In this document: one piece after another, positions 8,888 to 17,507 of the stretch
Numbering within the stretch: position 1 is the stretch's first letter
Layout of the letters: each line of letters opens with the position of its first letter
From: Nocardia cyriacigeorgica
Lineage (GTDB): Bacteria > Actinomycetota > Actinomycetes > Mycobacteriales > Mycobacteriaceae
Assembly: GCF_010868145.1 (NCBI RefSeq)
Contig: NZ_JAAGUY010000001.1
Span: forward strand, 434,001 to 498,000
Direction of reading: 5' to 3'
DNA length: 64,000 nt
Notes under the pieces: generated by a model
Seen by the model: only the letters and a program-made list of their open reading frames with translations
Database searches by the model: none
Told to the model about the DNA's origin: nothing
Program-made: the position numbers and the translations under genes

Positions 8888-9451
8888 CTAGGAGTTGGCG
8901 GCCACTCGCCGGGTGTGGGTGTAGATGAGGCGCGCGTACTCGGTGAGCAGCCGGTCCAGCCCGATCGGCTGCTCACCGGTCGCGGTCTGCTGGTACCCGA
9001 TCAGCATCGCCATGCCCAGTTCGGTGACCACGGCGGCGGTGTCGTCGTCGCCCACTACACCCTTGATCGCCTTGTGCACGGTGCGTCTGCGGGATTCGTC
9101 GACCCGTTTGACCGCCAGGTTCACCGATTCGTCGTTGGCCGCCCATGCGCGGATGGCGGCTTCGGCGGCGTGATGCAGACCGAGTGCCAGATCGGACATG
9201 GCGCGCACGTCCTCATCGGGGTGACCCTGGTTGAAGTTGAGCGTGCGCAGGATGAGGACCTGGCGGTTTTCCCAGTGTTCGAGCAGAGCGTCGACGAATC
9301 CCTGCCAGCTGCCGAAGTGGTGATAGAACGAGCCGCTGGTGACACCGAGGCGCCGGCACAGCACACCGATATTGAGGTTTTTGAAGCCGAGTTCGGCCAG
9401 GACTTCCAGTCCGGTGTGGAAGTACTGCTCCTTGGTGACCACTCGTGACAT
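8888..9451 (-). CDS. TetR-family transcriptional regulator
   Basis: 187 aa. The N-terminal HTH is clear (NIGVLCRRLGVTSGSFYHHF, residues about 27-46), followed by a helical ligand domain without a recognisable subfamily signature. It is transcribed away from a second TetR gene at 9674, leaving a 222-bp divergent promoter region, and is followed 9 nt later by the winged-helix gene. Targets unknown; autoregulation is usual for the family. Confidence 0.88.
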   Translation of the reverse strand: MSRVVTKEQYFHTGLEVLAELGFKNLNIGVLCRRLGVTSGSFYHHFGSWQGFVDALLEHWENRQVLILRTLNFNQGHPDEDVRAMSDLALGLHHAAEAAIRAWAANDESVNLAVKRVDESRRRTVHKAIKGVVGDDDTAAVVTELGMAMLIGYQQTATGEQPIGLDRLLTEYARLIYTHTRRVAANS

Positions 9452-9640
9452 ACGGCGCCGTTCTTTTGGTATGGACTGGGTGGAAGGGCCGAACGGTACC
9501 CCATCGTGTCGTCGGCTGGCCCGAGGGTAGCGGAGTCGGCTCCCCGATTACAGAGTGTCGTCAGGTATCAGTTACTAGTCGAAACATTAAGTGCCGTAAG
9601 GCGACAGAGTCGCACCCGGCGCCCGTACACACCTTCTCGA

Positions 9641-9664
9641 ATAACAGAGCATTTGCTCTGTTAT
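9641..9664. promoter_or_regulatory. Perfect 10-bp inverted repeat, probable TetR operator
   Basis: ATAACAGAGC-attt-GCTCTGTTAT is a perfect dyad ending 9 nt before the ATG of the TetR gene at 9674, where repressor binding would block transcription or initiation of the tetR/enoyl-CoA hydratase pair. It is notably AT-richer than its surroundings. Assignment to this TetR is inferred from position. Confidence 0.7.
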
Positions 9665-9673
9665 GGTGGTGCC

Positions 9674-10300
9674 ATGCCACGCCCACGGACCCACGATCCC
9701 AACGCCGTCCTCGACACCGCCGAGAATCTGGCGGCGCGGTCGGGACCCGCGGCGGTCACCATCCGTGCCGTCGCTGCCGCCACCGGCGTCTCCAATGGCG
9801 CGATCTACCATTCCTTCGGCTCCCGCGCCGAACTGCTGGCACGCACCTGGCTACGCGCCGCGCACCGGTTCCTCGCCCTGCAGACCGAACTGGTCGATGC
9901 GATCCTCACGCCCGGGCAATCCGCGAAGATCGGCTCCGAGACCAGCGTCGACGCTGTTGTCGCCGCCGCGGAAACACCGGCGGTGTTCGCACGCAGACAC
10001 CCGGACGCCTCGACGTTGCTGCTTGCGATCTCGCGCGATCAGCTACTCGGCGACGACCTACCCGACACCCTCACCGCGGAACTCGCCGACACCGACCGCG
10101 CATTGGTGAGGCTGATGATTCGGCTCGCGCAAGCGATGTGGGGCCGCCGCGACGGACGCGCGGTCGCCGTCATCACCACCTGCCTGGTCGATCTGCCAAC
10201 CGCGATCCTGTTGCGGCGCAATCAGATCGATTCGCCGCACGCATTGACGCAGTTACATGCGGCGGTGCGGGCGGTCCTCGCCGTCGGACCACCCGACTGA
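9674..10300 (+). CDS. TetR-family transcriptional regulator
   Basis: 208 aa, start ATG at 9674 (MPRPRTHD). The HTH is AVTIRAVAAATGVSNGAIYH with SFGSRAELL after it. The upstream palindrome argues for autoregulation. The enoyl-CoA hydratase-like gene begins 27 nt downstream, so this regulator probably senses a lipid or acyl-CoA-like ligand and controls that gene; this role is inferred. A longer open frame begins upstream but would cross the operator. Confidence 0.88.
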   Translation: MPRPRTHDPNAVLDTAENLAARSGPAAVTIRAVAAATGVSNGAIYHSFGSRAELLARTWLRAAHRFLALQTELVDAILTPGQSAKIGSETSVDAVVAAAETPAVFARRHPDASTLLLAISRDQLLGDDLPDTLTAELADTDRALVRLMIRLAQAMWGRRDGRAVAVITTCLVDLPTAILLRRNQIDSPHALTQLHAAVRAVLAVGPPD

Positions 10301-10326
10301 AACCAGAGAAAGAAGAAGGAGCTCCG

Positions 10327-10983
10327 ATGCCCACCCTCGACTACCACGACAAGATCGCCGTTCTCGACCTCGGTGACGGCGAGAACCGCTTCTCCCCCAC
10401 CTTCCTCGACGAGATGAACACCCACCTCGATGCCGTACTCGCCGACGGCGCACACGCGCTGATCACCACCGCGAGCGCCAAGTTCTACTCCAACGGCCTC
10501 GATCTGGACTGGCTCTCGGCCAATGGTGAGCGCGCCGACTGGTATGTCGACCAGGTGCACGGCCTCTTCGCGCGGGTGCTGACCCTTGGCGTACCGACCG
10601 TCGCGGCCATGCCAGGGCACGCGTTCGGGGCCGGTGCGATGCTCGCCATCGCCCACGACTACCGGATCATGCGCGCTGACCGCGGCTATTTCTGTTTCCC
10701 GGAGGTCGATATCCACATCCCGTTCACCCCGGGGATGGCGGCACTGATCCAGGCCAAGCTGACCCCGCAGGCCGCGGTGGCGTCGATGACGACCGGACGT
10801 CGCTGGGGCGGTGTGGACGCCGCGGCGGCGGGCATCGTCGACGCCACCGCCGCCGAAGGCGAACTCGTCCGGGCCGCCACACAACTGCTGGCCCCGCTCG
10901 GTGCGAAGGACCAGGGCACTCTCGCCGCCATCAAGCAGACAATGTTCACCGAAGCCATCACCGCGCTCACCGGCCACCGATGA
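10327..10983 (+). CDS. Enoyl-CoA hydratase/isomerase (crotonase) family protein
   Basis: 218 aa, short for the family (usually about 255). It starts at ATG 10327 behind AAGAAGGAG. The crotonase fold is seen in ALITTASAKFYSNGLDLDWL (oxyanion loop 1) and AMPGHAFGAGAMLAIAHDYRI (loop 2). FPEVDI follows, where classic hydratases have the second catalytic Glu, so isomerase or hydratase activity is possible. Similar proteins resemble eukaryotic delta3,delta2-enoyl-CoA isomerases. Probably in an operon with the TetR gene. Confidence 0.88.
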   Translation: MPTLDYHDKIAVLDLGDGENRFSPTFLDEMNTHLDAVLADGAHALITTASAKFYSNGLDLDWLSANGERADWYVDQVHGLFARVLTLGVPTVAAMPGHAFGAGAMLAIAHDYRIMRADRGYFCFPEVDIHIPFTPGMAALIQAKLTPQAAVASMTTGRRWGGVDAAAAGIVDATAAEGELVRAATQLLAPLGAKDQGTLAAIKQTMFTEAITALTGHR

Positions 10984-11087
10984 TGACGTAGCGCCAGGAT
11001 CGTTGTCCGCTGGCAGGTACCGGCCCGCGGCGGCACATGGAGCGGTACATACGCTCCCGCGAACCACGAGAACCCGACCCGCAGTGC

Positions 11088-11960
11088 CTACTCGCTGATC
11101 CCGCCTCGAACCGGTAGGACCAGCTGGGCGCCGGTGACCGGATGGTCGAGCACCTCGACCGGATACTGATAAACCCGTGTCAGCAATTCGGTGGTGAGAA
11201 TGTCGCGTGGCGGACCGTCGGCGGCGATGCGGCCGCCGTCGAGCACCGCGACCCGGTCGGCGTAGGCGGCGGCCACACCCAGATCGTGCAGCACGACCAC
11301 CACCGCCGAGCCGGCCCGCGCACGTTCGGCCGCCAGCCGCAGCACTGATTCCTGGTGACCGAGATCGAGTGCGGCGGTCGGTTCGTCCAACAGCAGCGTC
11401 GAGGTGCTCTGGGCCAGCACACGCGCCAACGCGACCCGTGCGCGCTCACCGCCGGACAATGTGGGGAACGCCTGTTCAGCCAGATGCGTGACGTCGGTGG
11501 CGGCCATGGCGGATGCGACGATCTCGTCGTCGTGTTCGCGCATCGCGGTCCGCTGCCACGGTGCACGGCCCATCGCAACTACCGCGCCCGCCGAAAACGG
11601 AAAGCCGACGGTATGGCTTTGCGGCAGCACGGCGCGCCGCCGTGCCATATCCAGCGGCGACCAGTGCGTGACGGCCCGGCCGTCGAGTTCGACGACACCG
11701 TCGGCGGGAGCCAGTTCGCCGGCCAGCACGGCGAGCAGCGTCGATTTACCGGCGCCATTCGGGCCGACCAACGCCACCACTTCGCCTGCGGCCACCGCGA
11801 AATCGACCTCGGTCAGCACGCGGCGCACCTTCGCGCCGCCGCCGCGCCGGTCCACGCTCACGCCCTTCGCTTGTAGCGTCACCGCTCCCGGCGCGGGTGC
11901 CGACGGCAGATCATGCGTGCGCGCGAATACCGTCTCCAAGCCGTCCTTCAGCCCCGTCAC
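11088..11960 (-). CDS. hmuV: Haem ABC transporter ATP-binding protein
   Basis: The ATPase that drives haem import. Walker A is VALVGPNGAGKSTLLAVLAG, the signature is LSGGERARVALARVL, Walker B is TLLLDEPTAALD, and the H-loop is VVLHDLG. GTG at 11960 is preferred (290 aa): a GAGGGTGG ribosome site precedes it and it overlaps the stop of the upstream small ORF (GTGA). The open frame continues upstream but there encodes Arg/Pro-rich shadow sequence. It is the last gene of the hmu operon. Confidence 0.93.
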   Translation of the reverse strand: MTGLKDGLETVFARTHDLPSAPAPGAVTLQAKGVSVDRRGGGAKVRRVLTEVDFAVAAGEVVALVGPNGAGKSTLLAVLAGELAPADGVVELDGRAVTHWSPLDMARRRAVLPQSHTVGFPFSAGAVVAMGRAPWQRTAMREHDDEIVASAMAATDVTHLAEQAFPTLSGGERARVALARVLAQSTSTLLLDEPTAALDLGHQESVLRLAAERARAGSAVVVVLHDLGVAAAYADRVAVLDGGRIAADGPPRDILTTELLTRVYQYPVEVLDHPVTGAQLVLPVRGGISE

Positions 11961-12166
11961 GCGGCCACCACCCTCGATGAACCGCCCATCGGATTCGGCA
12001 TCGCAGCGTCCGAACGCACACGGTCCGGCGCGTCGGCCGCACCGCGGTGCGTGGTAGGAACGCGGTCGCCGGGCGGTCGGCAGGTGTGTGCATCGAATGC
12101 GGCCCGGCACACGAGGCAACACACGCCGAAGTTTGCGGCGTCACCCTCAGATCTCTGACAGCTCAT
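11957..12166 (-). CDS. Small cysteine-rich protein inside the haem uptake operon
   Basis: A 69-residue ORF between hmuU and hmuV. Its ATG (12166) overlaps the hmuU stop as ATGA and has a strong GGGAGG site 7 nt upstream; its TGA overlaps the hmuV GTG as GTGA. The N-terminal half holds five Cys: MSCQ near the start, then GVCCLVCRAAFDAHTC (about residues 14-29), resembling a small zinc or iron knuckle. The second half is polar and probably disordered. No membrane segment or signal peptide. No family recognised; a role in handling imported haem or iron is speculation from context. Confidence 0.65.
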   Translation of the reverse strand: MSCQRSEGDAANFGVCCLVCRAAFDAHTCRPPGDRVPTTHRGAADAPDRVRSDAAMPNPMGGSSRVVAA

Positions 12167-13242
12167 GCCCAACCTCCCGACCGTGCGCGGGTGCGGCGCA
12201 GCAACCAGAAGAAGAACGGTCCGCCGATCAGGGAGGTCAGCATGCCAAGCGGTAGGTCGGCGTTGTCGACCAGCGAGCGCGCGGCGACATCGGCGGCAAG
12301 CAGCACCACCGCGCCGATCACCGCACTCAGCGGGATCAAGATCCGATGTCCCGGCCCGACCAGCATGCGCACCAGGTGCGGAACGATGAGCCCGACGAAC
12401 AAGATGATGCCGCTGAACGCCACGCCCGCGGTGGTCAGGATCGCCACCATGACGATCACGTTGCGCCGCAATCGCTCCACATCGACACCGAGGTGGCGGG
12501 CCGCGGACTCACCCAGCGCCAGCAGGTCCAGTTTCGGCGCGACGATGATCGCCGCGAAGACACCGATCACGGTGAGGATCGCCACCACCCACACCGCCGA
12601 CCACGTGGCGCCGTTGAGGCTGCCCAACTGCCAGAACACGATCTGATCGCGGGCCGCGGGCGAGGCGACGAACAGCAGGAACGCGATCAGCCCGCTGGCG
12701 AAGGCGTTGATGGCGACACCGGTCAGCACCAGGGTCACCACTTCGGTGCGCCCGTTGGATCGGGCCAGCAGATACACCAGCGCGGTGGTCGCAAGACCGG
12801 CCACGAACGCGGCCGCGGCCACCGACCAGGCGGCGACGAACGCACCACCCACCACAATGACCGTCCCCGCGCCGACCGCCGCACCTGCTGACACCCCGAT
12901 GACGCCCGGTTCGGCCAGCGGGTTGGCGAACACGCCCTGCAACAATGCACCTGCTGTCGCCAGCGCGGCACCAACCAGGATCGCCAGCATCACCCGCGGG
13001 AACCGGACCTCCCACAACGTCACCTCACCGGCCGGATGCGCGGGCATGGGTCCCCAATCCAGCCCGATTCGGTGCAGCACCGACCCGGCGACTTCGGCGA
13101 TGCTGGTTGGCACCTGCCCGATCGCCGCCGACGCCAACGCCAACACGACCAATGCTGCGATCGCCACGGCGAACACGACGGTCGTGCGCGACCAGCGCGG
13201 GGTTGCCGGGCGTCGCTCGGCCACCTTCACCCGCTCGGTCAT
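12163..13242 (-). CDS. hmuU: Haem ABC transporter permease (FecCD/BtuC family)
   Basis: Multi-pass membrane permease of about 359 aa. The first helix is VVFAVAIAALVVLALASAAI. Family landmarks: WEVRFPRVMLAILVGAALATAGALLQG, NPLAEPGVIGVSAGA, the ATPase-contact loop GESAARHLGV, and the C-terminal GLIVPHLVRMLVGPGHR with PLGMLTSLIGGPFFFWLL. ATG at 13242 has AGGTGG upstream and overlaps the stop of a 39-codon ORF. It sits between hmuT and hmuV in the operon. Confidence 0.93.
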   Translation of the reverse strand: MTERVKVAERRPATPRWSRTTVVFAVAIAALVVLALASAAIGQVPTSIAEVAGSVLHRIGLDWGPMPAHPAGEVTLWEVRFPRVMLAILVGAALATAGALLQGVFANPLAEPGVIGVSAGAAVGAGTVIVVGGAFVAAWSVAAAAFVAGLATTALVYLLARSNGRTEVVTLVLTGVAINAFASGLIAFLLFVASPAARDQIVFWQLGSLNGATWSAVWVVAILTVIGVFAAIIVAPKLDLLALGESAARHLGVDVERLRRNVIVMVAILTTAGVAFSGIILFVGLIVPHLVRMLVGPGHRILIPLSAVIGAVVLLAADVAARSLVDNADLPLGMLTSLIGGPFFFWLLRRTRARSGGWA

Positions 13243-13358
13243 GAAGCCACCTCGCCGGCGCTCGGCGCGCTCACGAACGACTGCTCGTCGGTTCGCTTCC
13301 TCCAACTCCTCGCGCTGCGCGTACCGCCGGACCAGTAGTTCCCAGGATCACCGCTCAT
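13239..13358 (-). CDS. Possible 39-residue leader ORF between hmuT and hmuU
   Basis: The frame MSGDPGNYWSGGTRSARSWR... begins with an ATG overlapping the hmuT stop (ATGA) and ends with a TGA overlapping the hmuU ATG (ATGA). Composition is unremarkable and no family is recognised. The AGGAG site is only about 1-2 nt from the ATG, which is short. It may simply couple translation of hmuT to hmuU. Low confidence as a functional protein. Confidence 0.3.
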   Translation of the reverse strand: MSGDPGNYWSGGTRSARSWRKRTDEQSFVSAPSAGEVAS

Positions 13359-14392
13359 GCTCCTGCCGGCCCGTAGACGGCTTCGCTCAGCGCTTCGATG
13401 ACGCGCCCGGTGTTGGGGCCGAAGCTCAGCAGCACCGCATCCGACATGTCGACGATGCGCTGATTGCGGCCCGCCGGAGTCTGCGCGATCCCCGGAATCT
13501 TGGCCACGCCCTCGACACCGCCCACAGATTTCAACCCATCGGTCATGACCAGCAACACATCAGGGGCTGCGCTGATCATCGCCTCGCTGGTGATGGCGGT
13601 GAACGGTTCGGTCACGCCCGCTTCGGTGCCCGCGTCGCGCCCGCCGACCGAGGCGATGAGCGCATCGGCGCCCGAACCGGGCCCCGCGAGCATCGTGATG
13701 GCCGTGGACCGCAGATACAGGAATGCGATCTTCAACGGCGGGTTCTGCGCGGGCACCGCAGCGGCGGCGGCGGCGATCTCGTCGCTGGTGCGCTGAGCCA
13801 GCGCCTGACCCCGATCGGGCACGCCGAGCGCGGCGGCGACCGCCTCGATCTGGGGCACCACGCCCTCCATCGTGCGCTGCGGATCGAAATAGACGACCGT
13901 GACGCCGGTGGCGCGCAACTGTTCACGCACCGCGGGCGAGGCGCTGGTGGTGTCGGTGAGGAACACCGTCGGCCGCAAGGCGAGGATCGATTCCACGTTG
14001 AGCGACCCGTTGCCGCCGGTCACGTTGGGCAGATCGTCGACCGCGGGGAAGACTCCGGCGGTGGACCGTCCGACCAGGTTCGGGCCCATTCCCAATGCCC
14101 AGACGGTCTGCACGAGCGTGCCGTACCGGTCGGCGGCGATGATGCGATCGGCGGAGGTGACGGTGACCTCGGTGCCGTCGAAGGAACGCACTGTCGCGGG
14201 CAGCGTCGGCGTCGGTTCCGGGCCGATCGGGACCGGCGCCATATCGGGCAGTGCCGCGGTGGTGGGTCCGCGCTGCCCGTCGATGGCACCCTGGCCGCTC
14301 GCACCGCAACCGGTCGATACGAGCAACACACCCAAGACGAGCGCGGCGAGGACGGTGCGCACCCACCCGGATCGGACACGGTCATACCTCAT
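13355..14392 (-). CDS. hmuT: Haem-binding lipoprotein of the hmu transporter
   Basis: Extracytoplasmic substrate-binding protein, anchored by lipidation: lipobox LVSTGC about 28 residues after ATG 14392. The binding-protein fold is seen in ADRIIAADRYGTLVQTVWALG, LVGRSTAGVFPAVDDLPNVT, NVESILALRPTVFLTDT, and LLVMTDGLKSVGGVEGVAKIPG. Length 345 aa is normal. An iron-box-like element lies directly at the start. An alternative GTG start at 14362 would place the start after the operator. The gene heads the hmuT-U-V operon. Confidence 0.92.
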   Translation of the reverse strand: MRYDRVRSGWVRTVLAALVLGVLLVSTGCGASGQGAIDGQRGPTTAALPDMAPVPIGPEPTPTLPATVRSFDGTEVTVTSADRIIAADRYGTLVQTVWALGMGPNLVGRSTAGVFPAVDDLPNVTGGNGSLNVESILALRPTVFLTDTTSASPAVREQLRATGVTVVYFDPQRTMEGVVPQIEAVAAALGVPDRGQALAQRTSDEIAAAAAAVPAQNPPLKIAFLYLRSTAITMLAGPGSGADALIASVGGRDAGTEAGVTEPFTAITSEAMISAAPDVLLVMTDGLKSVGGVEGVAKIPGIAQTPAGRNQRIVDMSDAVLLSFGPNTGRVIEALSEAVYGPAGA

Positions 14393-14410
14393 GTAGGCAA
14401 GCCTAACGGG
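14392..14410 (-). promoter_or_regulatory. Candidate IdeR/DtxR iron box upstream of hmuT
   Basis: The plus-strand string TAGGCAAGCCTAAC (14394-14407) matches the core of the DtxR/IdeR consensus TTAGGTTAGCCTAACCTAA at 12 of its first 14 aligned positions; the outer right arm is poor. It abuts the hmuT start codon, which fits iron repression of haem uptake if the transcript is leaderless or starts nearby. Confidence 0.5.
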
Positions 14411-14493
14411 CGCTGCCTGAGGTCGTCCGGCCTCGCTCCGCTCAGCCGCACCCGACAGGAAACCCGCCGCAGCCCACGCGGACACCGCCGAGG

Positions 14494-15468
14494 TCATTCC
14501 GTGCGCGCGCTCACATCATCGAGGGCCGCAGCGATCGCGCGTGGCAGCTCCAGCGTTTCCGCCGCGAGGACACCGGTCAGCTGACCGATGTCACGCGCCC
14601 CGACGAACATGCTCGCGACGCCCGGCCGGTCCCGGATCCAGGCCAGCGCCACCGCCAGCGGGGAAGTCGCCAAACCGTCGGCGGCGGTGACCAGCGCGTC
14701 GACGACCCTGGTGGCGCGGTCGTCGAGCCTGCCGCGGATCTCGGCGGCGGTCGCTTCATCGGCACCGCGCGAATCAGCGGGTACGCCGTCACGGTATTTG
14801 CCGGTGAGGATGCCGCCGGCCAGCGGCGCGGTCGCGATCATCCCGACGCCATGGTGGGCGGCGGCGGGCACCGTATCGTCCTCGGCGCCGCGCGCCAGCA
14901 GCGAATAGGGCGTCTGCGTGACGCTGATCGGTGCGAGCGCGGCCAGGCTCGCCAGCTGCCACGCTGTGAAACCGCGCACGCCCGCGTAGCGCACCCGGCC
15001 CGAACGCACCGCCAGCTCCACCGTGGCAGCGACCTCGTCGAGTGGGGTGCGCGGGTCCCAGGCTGCGATATGCCAGATGTCGAGATGGTCGGTACCCAGT
15101 TCGAGCAGTGTGCGATCCAGCTGCCGCAGCAGCGTCCGGCGCGAGGTGTCCACGCCGATCCCCGGCACCTGCGGAAGGGGTGGGGCCCCGTCCGCGGCGG
15201 GGGGCGCGGGTCGCGGATACAGACCCGCGCAGCCGCTGAGCACCAGATCGTCACGTGAGACCAGGTCACCGAGCAGATCGGCCAAGATTCGCTGGGCTGC
15301 CCCGCCGGCGTAGGCCGGGGACGTGTCGACGAGGGTGCCGCCCGCCTCGACGAACGCCACCAACTGCACCGCCGCGTCTTCGGCGTCGGTCCGGCTGCCC
15401 CAGGTGTGGGTGGCCAGCCCGATCCGCGAGACCCGCAGGCCGCTGCGACCGACCGTCCGTTGCTCCAT
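14494..15468 (-). CDS. Aldo/keto reductase
   Basis: 324 aa from ATG 15468 (MEQRTVGRSGLRVSRIGLAT). A (beta/alpha)8 NADPH-dependent carbonyl reductase of the AKR superfamily. GGTLVDTSPAYAGGAAQRIL carries the catalytic Asp and Tyr. The usual Lys strand is replaced by DDLVLSGCAG (no clear Lys), and HIAAWDP stands where the catalytic His region should be (LDIWHIAAWDP). The apparent loss of the active-site Lys makes activity uncertain. It lies upstream of hmuT on the same strand but 101 bp away, with the iron box between, so it is probably separate. Confidence 0.82.
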   Translation of the reverse strand: MEQRTVGRSGLRVSRIGLATHTWGSRTDAEDAAVQLVAFVEAGGTLVDTSPAYAGGAAQRILADLLGDLVSRDDLVLSGCAGLYPRPAPPAADGAPPLPQVPGIGVDTSRRTLLRQLDRTLLELGTDHLDIWHIAAWDPRTPLDEVAATVELAVRSGRVRYAGVRGFTAWQLASLAALAPISVTQTPYSLLARGAEDDTVPAAAHHGVGMIATAPLAGGILTGKYRDGVPADSRGADEATAAEIRGRLDDRATRVVDALVTAADGLATSPLAVALAWIRDRPGVASMFVGARDIGQLTGVLAAETLELPRAIAAALDDVSARTE

Positions 15469-15718
15469 CACCGTGTCCGCGCATTCGTCACGGCGCCAAG
15501 CGTAGAGCCTGGTCCGGCCGCGCGGCCCCTCCTGCGCGCCTGTTCGCGCGTCGTGTGGGCCACACTGTCGGTGCATGCTCGCGCCTCAACCCCGCCCCGC
15601 ACCGTCCAGGTCAACACGGTACTGTCGCTGCGAGATAGCGATCCGAACGCCGGGTTCACCCGCTGATGAGCCAATCGTCTACTCGGAACGGACATTTCGG
15701 CGCAGTACAGGAGGGTGA

Positions 15719-16669
15719 GTGATAGGCGAGTCGATGACCTGGTTCCAGGCGATAGTGCTCGGCCTGGTCCAGGGGCTGACGGAATTCCTCCCGATCTCCT
15801 CGTCGGGACACCTGCGAATCGTCTCGTCGGTGTTCTTCGGCGACGACGCGGGCGCCTCATTCACCGCCGTCACCCAGCTCGGCACCGAAGCCGCCGTGCT
15901 GGTGTACTTCGCCAAGGACATCTGGCGCATCGTGCGGGTGTGGTGCGCCACGGTGTTCGAGAAGCTGACCCAGCGCTCCCGGGAACTGGTACCGCTCAGC
16001 GAACAGGTCACCACCAAACTTCCTGTGGTCACCGGATCCGGGCCGATCGGCTACGACCCTGACGAGGACGCACAACGCGAACTCGACTACCGCATCGGCT
16101 GGTACGTGATCATCGCCACCATTCCCATCGGCGTGCTCGGGTTCCTGTTCAAGGACGTCATCCGCACCGGCGCCCGCAACCTGTGGCTGGTGGCGTTCAT
16201 GCTCATCGCGTTCGCGCTGGTGATCGCCGCCGCCGAATATTACGGCCGCAAAACCCGCCCGATCGAACAGCTGACCACCCGCGACGGCCTCGTCATGGGC
16301 TTCGCCCAGTGTCTGGCGCTGATCCCCGGTGTCTCCCGCTCCGGCGCGACATCGAGCGCGGGCTTGTTCCTCGGCCTCGAACGCGAGGCCGCGGTGCGGT
16401 TCTCCTTCTTGCTCGCCATTCCGGCGGTTACCGCATCGGGTCTGTTCAGCCTGCCCGACGCCTTCGAACCCGCCGGTGAGGGCCTCAATGCCAGCGGCCC
16501 GCAGCTGCTCGTGGCGACCCTCATCGCTTTCGTCGCCGGGTACGCGTCGGTGGCGTGGCTGCTGCGTTTCGTCAGCAACCACAGCCTCAACTGGTTCGTC
16601 GGCTACCGCATCGTCCTCGGCTTGATCCTGATGGGCCTGCTCGCGGGCGGCGTGGTGTCGGCGACATGA
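15719..16669 (+). CDS. uppP: Undecaprenyl-diphosphatase
   Basis: Recycles the C55 lipid carrier for peptidoglycan; integral membrane enzyme. Both family signatures are present: [15 protein letters not shown] (about residues 19-33) and [20 protein letters not shown] at 15719 is chosen because AGGAGGG precedes it closely; an in-frame ATG at 15734 is the alternative. About seven membrane helices. It heads the run uppP-phosphatase-DUF3090-SCO1664 family-mshC, conserved in order with M. tuberculosis Rv2136c to Rv2130c. Confidence 0.95.
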   Translation: MIGESMTWFQAIVLGLVQGLTEFLPISSSGHLRIVSSVFFGDDAGASFTAVTQLGTEAAVLVYFAKDIWRIVRVWCATVFEKLTQRSRELVPLSEQVTTKLPVVTGSGPIGYDPDEDAQRELDYRIGWYVIIATIPIGVLGFLFKDVIRTGARNLWLVAFMLIAFALVIAAAEYYGRKTRPIEQLTTRDGLVMGFAQCLALIPGVSRSGATSSAGLFLGLEREAAVRFSFLLAIPAVTASGLFSLPDAFEPAGEGLNASGPQLLVATLIAFVAGYASVAWLLRFVSNHSLNWFVGYRIVLGLILMGLLAGGVVSAT

Positions 16670-16685
16670 TCGCTAGGCTGGCCGC

Positions 16686-17417
16686 ATGACGGTGATCCTG
16701 CTGCGCCACGGTGTGTCGACCTCCAATACCGCCCACACCCTGGCCGGCCGCAGTCCCGGCGTCGAACTCACCGAACGCGGCACCGAACAGGCACGCACGG
16801 TCGCCGAACGCCTGGGTGGGCTACCGATCCAGCGGATCGTGATCTCGCCGATGCTGCGTTGTCAGCGCACCGTGGCACCGCTCGCGGACAAGACCGGACT
16901 CGAGCCCGTCGTCGAACAGCGACTCGCCGAAGTCGACTACGGCGACTGGACCGGCCGTCCCATAGGCGAACTGCTGACCGAACCCCTGTGGAAGGTCGTG
17001 CAACGGCACGCCTCCGGTGCGGTGTTCCCCGGCGGTGAGGGACTCGCCGACGTGCAGACCCGCGCGGTGGCCGCGATCCGCGAGCACGATCGCGCACTGG
17101 CCGAAGAACACGGCGGTGACGTGCTGTGGGTGGCATGCACGCACGGTGACGTCATCAAATCGGTCCTCGCCGACGCACTCGGACTGCACCTCGACGGTTT
17201 CCAGCGCATCGTGGTGGAACCGGCCTCGATCAGCGTCGTCCGCTACACCCCGACCTCGCCGTACGTCACGCGGATGAATGACACCGGATCCGACCTCGAC
17301 GGTCTGGTTCCCGCGCCCGCCCAGCCCTCGGCGCAGTCGGGTCCGGTGCCCGGGGGTGAGATCGGCGCGCCCGGGAACACGGATAATGGGAATGCGCGGC
17401 CCAGCGATTCCTTGTAA
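16686..17417 (+). CDS. Histidine phosphatase (phosphoglycerate mutase-like)
   Basis: 243 aa. It has the phosphohistidine motif LLRHGVSTSN at the N-terminus, the second basic site in SPMLRCQRT, EVDYGDWTGRPIGEL, and the late VACTHGDVIKSVLADAL. It matches the Rv2135c type found next to uppP. The last 45 residues (PAPAQPSAQSGPVPGGEIGA onward) are Pro/Gly/Ser-rich and probably disordered. Substrate unknown. It lies 16 nt after uppP, co-transcribed. Confidence 0.9.
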   Translation: MTVILLRHGVSTSNTAHTLAGRSPGVELTERGTEQARTVAERLGGLPIQRIVISPMLRCQRTVAPLADKTGLEPVVEQRLAEVDYGDWTGRPIGELLTEPLWKVVQRHASGAVFPGGEGLADVQTRAVAAIREHDRALAEEHGGDVLWVACTHGDVIKSVLADALGLHLDGFQRIVVEPASISVVRYTPTSPYVTRMNDTGSDLDGLVPAPAQPSAQSGPVPGGEIGAPGNTDNGNARPSDSL

Positions 17418-17507
17418 TGAGTAGTCGGCCGAACCGAGCAATCGCCGCTGCGTCGCCCCGGAGACGGGCGCCGCGGGCCGAACATGATCACGTAGCAGGA
17501 GGTGCAT

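Noticed and set aside
9445-10983. A 512-residue fused frame covering the TetR region and the enoyl-CoA hydratase
   Set aside because: Upstream of 10,327 it reads a wrong frame of the TetR gene; AAGAAGGAG before ATG 10,327 marks the true start.
12707-14584. 625-codon open frame antisense to hmuU and hmuT
   Set aside because: It crosses two well-supported genes and their junction; the protein is low-complexity and has no start support.
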